Positions 6,293-9,006 of a DNA stretch of 9,006 nt are shown here, one piece after another (the stretch's first letter is position 1; every line of letters begins with the position of its first letter). A program made the position numbers and the translations under genes. This DNA comes from Bacillota bacterium (lineage in GTDB: Bacteria; Bacillota; Bacilli; Bacillales; Cytobacillaceae): positions 1 through 9,006 of the forward strand of contig JAEWDX010000397.1 of NCBI GenBank assembly GCA_023389895.1. Direction: 5' to 3'. The notes beneath the pieces are model-generated. The model was not told the origin of the DNA. It searched no databases and saw only the letters and a list, made by a program, of their open reading frames with translations.

Positions 6293-7015
6293 ATGATGTT
6301 ATCGGATATAAGTCATGTCTTTTATGCAAGACAATATGCGTACGATATTTTACGAAGGTTTTTTATCGAGGAACCAGAAAAGGAATATATCAAGCATTTT
6401 GTTCAGAAAAATATGATCGATTTCTTCCCTTTTAAGGAGGATTCTCCTGAATTACTGGAAGGAATTCAGGAAATTAAGGCTTACTTGAATTCACATGATG
6501 TTGTGAATATTGAGCGTCACTACGACGAATTACATTGGGATTATACAAGAATGTTTATCGGTCCCTTTACACTCCCTGCTCCGCCTTGGGAATCGTCTTA
6601 TGTTAGAAAAGATAAGCTTTTATTTCAAGGAACAACGATGAATGTGCGAAAATATTACGAAAAATACGGAATGGTCGTCGCTGATTTCAATATTGAGGCA
6701 GATGATCATATCGGCTTAGAGCTTGATTTCATCTTTAATCTAAATGAGCTTTGTATTCAAGAAATTGAAGCTGGGGCAGATAAAAATATTATTCGCTTGA
6801 AACATTTAATCAAGGAGCAGCAAGCATTTTTAAAAGAACACTTGCTCAATTTTTCACAAGATTTTAGCAAAGCTGTTATGAAGGAAGCAAATACCCAATT
6901 CTATCAAGGCTTAGCAAAGCTCCTTCATCATTATTTACTTATGGATTCAATAGTTCTCAAAGAACTAATGAATATAGAAATTTCTAATAGGGGGCAAGAA
7001 AAATGTTTGATTTAG
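6293..7015 (+). CDS. TorD/DmsD-family molybdoenzyme chaperone
   Basis: A 240-residue all-helical cytoplasmic chaperone that should bind the Tat leader and apoprotein of the DmsA subunit encoded next, holding it back from export until the molybdenum cofactor is loaded. Family motifs are clear: HWDYTRMFIGP (81-91) followed by PAPPWESSY (95-103), and EADDHIGLELDF (135-146), matching the conserved (E)xDHIxxEL signature. The length is slightly above the usual 180-220 residues. The last 13 bases overlap the start of the dmsA gene (7003-7015), so the two are probably translationally coupled. Whether it also serves the cytoplasmic molybdoenzyme encoded on the minus strand is unknown; that protein has no Tat leader and would not need export control. 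Confidence 0.92.
   Translation: MMLSDISHVFYARQYAYDILRRFFIEEPEKEYIKHFVQKNMIDFFPFKEDSPELLEGIQEIKAYLNSHDVVNIERHYDELHWDYTRMFIGPFTLPAPPWESSYVRKDKLLFQGTTMNVRKYYEKYGMVVADFNIEADDHIGLELDFIFNLNELCIQEIEAGADKNIIRLKHLIKEQQAFLKEHLLNFSQDFSKAVMKEANTQFYQGLAKLLHHYLLMDSIVLKELMNIEISNRGQEKCLI
6989..6994 (+). promoter_or_regulatory. Ribosome binding site of dmsA inside the chaperone gene
   Basis: AGGGGG lies 8 bases before ATG 7003 and within the last codons of the chaperone gene. It fixes the dmsA start, which places the twin-arginine motif 14 residues in. Confidence 0.65.
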
Positions 7016-9006
7016 TCAAGAAAATAAGCGACTTTAAAATGTCACGTAGATCATTCATTGGTTGGTCATCTGCCATTGCGGCTACAACGACAATTCCCGT
7101 TGGACGCGGTCTCATCGCAAAAGCCGAAACGAATATTGGAACAGAAGCAGCAGGTGGTGAAGGTATTTGGAAAACGGCAGCATGCTGGCATAACTGCGGC
7201 AGCCGCTGTCTGAATAAAGTGCTTGTTCAAGATGGTGTCGTCATTCGCCAAAAAACGGATGACACACATGAAGACAGCCCAGACTTTCCTCAACAGCGCG
7301 GCTGCTTACGGGGACGTTCCCAACGTCACCAAGTATTTAATGCTGACCGCCTAAAATATCCGATGAAAAGAAAACATTGGGAGCCAGGTGGAGGAAAGAA
7401 AGAGCTACGTGGACAAGATGAATGGGTTCGAATTACATGGGATGAAGCGCTCGAGCATATTGCTTCAGAGACAAAAAGAATTAAAAACAAATATGGAAAT
7501 GAATCCATCTATGTATCTGGTGGCGCTGACATCGGCAAGGCTATGGCAACACAAGGTGGGTACACCGCAAGTACAGGAACAATATCTTGGGGTGCATGGC
7601 TCTACACATATGACATGCTTGGTGTTGGTGAAGGCTTGTATGTAAACGGAATTAATGACCGTCTCGATCTTAGAAACTCACAATTAATCGTTCTTTGGGG
7701 AGCAAACCCTGCTTGGAGCACAATGGGTAGTGTTACTTACAATTACTTACAGGCGAAAAAAGCAGGAGCTCGTTTCATCACAATCGACCCTCTTTATACG
7801 GATTCTGCAAACGTATTTGATGCTGATTGGGTGCCGATTCGCCCAGGTACAGACGATGCGCTTGCATTAGGAATCATGTACACACTTCTTGATGAGGACG
7901 ATCCGATCACAAATCCATTAGTGAAATGGGATTTCTTAAATAAGTATACGATTGGTTTTGATAAGGATCATATGCCTGAAGGTGCAGAGCCGAAGGATAA
8001 CTTTAAGGATTACTTATTAGGAACATATGATGGCCAGCCGAAAACACCTGAATGGGCTTCTGAAATTTGCGGAATTGAACCTAGCAGGATACGCTCCCTC
8101 GCTCGAGATATCGGTGGAACAGATAGAGTAGCCTTATTAACGGGTTGGGCACCTGCTCGGATTAATCATGGCGAAGGCTGGGTACAGGCATTTTCCACAC
8201 TTGGAATGATGACAGGCCATATGGGTAGCTCTGGAAATATGACCGGTGTTAGCTGCTGGGAATATGCGGGCAACATGGGACCAATGCTGTTAAATGGCGG
8301 TGGCGGTGGACTCCCTTCAGTAGAAAACCCAGTGACGAATGTCATTAATGAAAATGAAATATGGGATGCCATTTTGAACGGTAAGTTTTTGCAAAAAGGT
8401 GAGGGAGAAAGAAAGGTAGATATTCAATTCATCTACCATAACTATAATGCTCATCTTCAAACAAGAAGTAGTATTCCAAGAGGAATTGAAGCTCACCGTA
8501 AAGTAGAGTTTGTCGTGACGAATGCTTACGCTTTAACAACAAATGCGAAGTACTCCGACATCGTCCTCCCTGTTGCCACCCAATGGGAAACAGAAGGGGC
8601 AATCAAAGGAGGAAACAGAGAAATACTAATTAATTGGTCAAAAATTGTTGAACCTTTGTACGAATCAAAATCTGACCAACAAATTGCAAAAGAACTTTTG
8701 CAAAAGCTTGGTGAGAATCCAGATAAGGTTTACCCAATCTCTGAAAAACAACAATATTTTAATCAATTAGCTGGCAGCACAGTAGTGAAAGATAACGGCG
8801 TTGATTATGAGCCTCTATGTACAATTACTGCGGCAGATATTAAAGAATGGGGTGTAGATGGAACTCCACAACAAGGACGAATTCCACTTAAAGAATTTGT
8901 TGACAAGGGCATTTATCAAGTACCTAGAAAGAAAGGCGATAATTTCAGCTTTATCGCTTATAAAGACTTTATCGATGATCCAGTCGCAAACCCAGTTTCA
9001 AGTGAA
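7003..9006 (+). CDS. dmsA: Tat-exported DMSO/selenate-family reductase catalytic subunit A, 3'-truncated
   Basis: Catalytic subunit of an anaerobic terminal reductase, using Mo-bis-MGD to reduce an S-oxide, N-oxide or oxyanion outside the cytoplasmic membrane. 668 codons are open to the window edge; E. coli DmsA has about 814 residues, so roughly 150 are missing. The leader has the twin-arginine motif SRRSFIG (14-20), a hydrophobic stretch, and a likely cleavage after AKA (39-41). CWHNCGSRC (C61, C65, C69) and C101 in GCLRGRS bind the first [4Fe-4S] cluster; CLRGRSQR with NADRLKYPMKR is a DmsA hallmark. S195 in TGTISWGAW aligns with the DmsA serine molybdenum ligand. Further landmarks are LWGANPAWS (231-239), ITIDPLYTDSA (259-269), RPGTDDALALG (280-290) and YSDIVLPVATQWE (517-529). 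It overlaps the chaperone gene by 13 bases. The true substrate cannot be read from sequence; DMSO, TMAO and selenate are candidates. dmsB and dmsC should follow beyond the window. Confidence 0.92.
   Translation, partial: MFDLVKKISDFKMSRRSFIGWSSAIAATTTIPVGRGLIAKAETNIGTEAAGGEGIWKTAACWHNCGSRCLNKVLVQDGVVIRQKTDDTHEDSPDFPQQRGCLRGRSQRHQVFNADRLKYPMKRKHWEPGGGKKELRGQDEWVRITWDEALEHIASETKRIKNKYGNESIYVSGGADIGKAMATQGGYTASTGTISWGAWLYTYDMLGVGEGLYVNGINDRLDLRNSQLIVLWGANPAWSTMGSVTYNYLQAKKAGARFITIDPLYTDSANVFDADWVPIRPGTDDALALGIMYTLLDEDDPITNPLVKWDFLNKYTIGFDKDHMPEGAEPKDNFKDYLLGTYDGQPKTPEWASEICGIEPSRIRSLARDIGGTDRVALLTGWAPARINHGEGWVQAFSTLGMMTGHMGSSGNMTGVSCWEYAGNMGPMLLNGGGGGLPSVENPVTNVINENEIWDAILNGKFLQKGEGERKVDIQFIYHNYNAHLQTRSSIPRGIEAHRKVEFVVTNAYALTTNAKYSDIVLPVATQWETEGAIKGGNREILINWSKIVEPLYESKSDQQIAKELLQKLGENPDKVYPISEKQQYFNQLAGSTVVKDNGVDYEPLCTITAADIKEWGVDGTPQQGRIPLKEFVDKGIYQVPRKKGDNFSFIAYKDFIDDPVANPVSSE

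Noticed and set aside
7066..8372. Several short open frames on both strands within dmsA.
   Set aside because: They are shadows of a clear, motif-rich dmsA frame that stays open from 7003 to the window end.

Overview
The window is AT-rich, with strong AGGAGG-type ribosome binding sites, TTG and GTG starts, an RNase HIII gene and a perfect Bacillus-type Fnr box. It fits a facultatively anaerobic Bacillaceae-like Firmicute. No mobile elements, CRISPR arrays, tRNA or rRNA genes were seen. The layout is that of a chromosomal region for anaerobic respiration.

Layout. (1) Positions 1-812, plus strand: the 3' part of rnhC (RNase HIII), cut by the window edge. (2) Positions 848-4666, minus strand: a three-gene operon. 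In transcription order it encodes a PucR/CdaR-type regulator, a 672-aa DMSO-reductase-superfamily molybdoenzyme without an export signal, and a 179-aa ferredoxin-like subunit with four [4Fe-4S] motifs. It converges on rnhC across a short gap with a probable shared terminator. (3) Positions 4667-4951: a divergent control region with an Fnr-type site (TGTGA-N6-TCACA), inverted repeats and a promoter for the regulator operon. (4) Positions 4952-9006 and beyond, plus strand: a second operon encoding an uncharacterised radical SAM protein, a TorD/DmsD-family chaperone, and a Tat-exported DmsA-type catalytic subunit that runs off the right edge after 668 codons. Subunits B and C would be expected just outside.

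How it may work together. The rightward operon looks like an oxygen-controlled DMSO/selenate-type reductase: Fnr would switch it on without oxygen, the TorD-like protein would guard cofactor loading and Tat export, and DmsA would act outside the membrane. The leftward operon looks like a cytoplasmic molybdenum oxidoreductase plus electron-transfer subunit with its own ligand-responsive regulator. The two molybdoenzymes differ in compartment and in predicted molybdenum ligand (Cys inside, Ser outside). The unusual part is the radical SAM gene at the head of the DmsA operon; it is not a standard dms component and its role cannot be read from the sequence.
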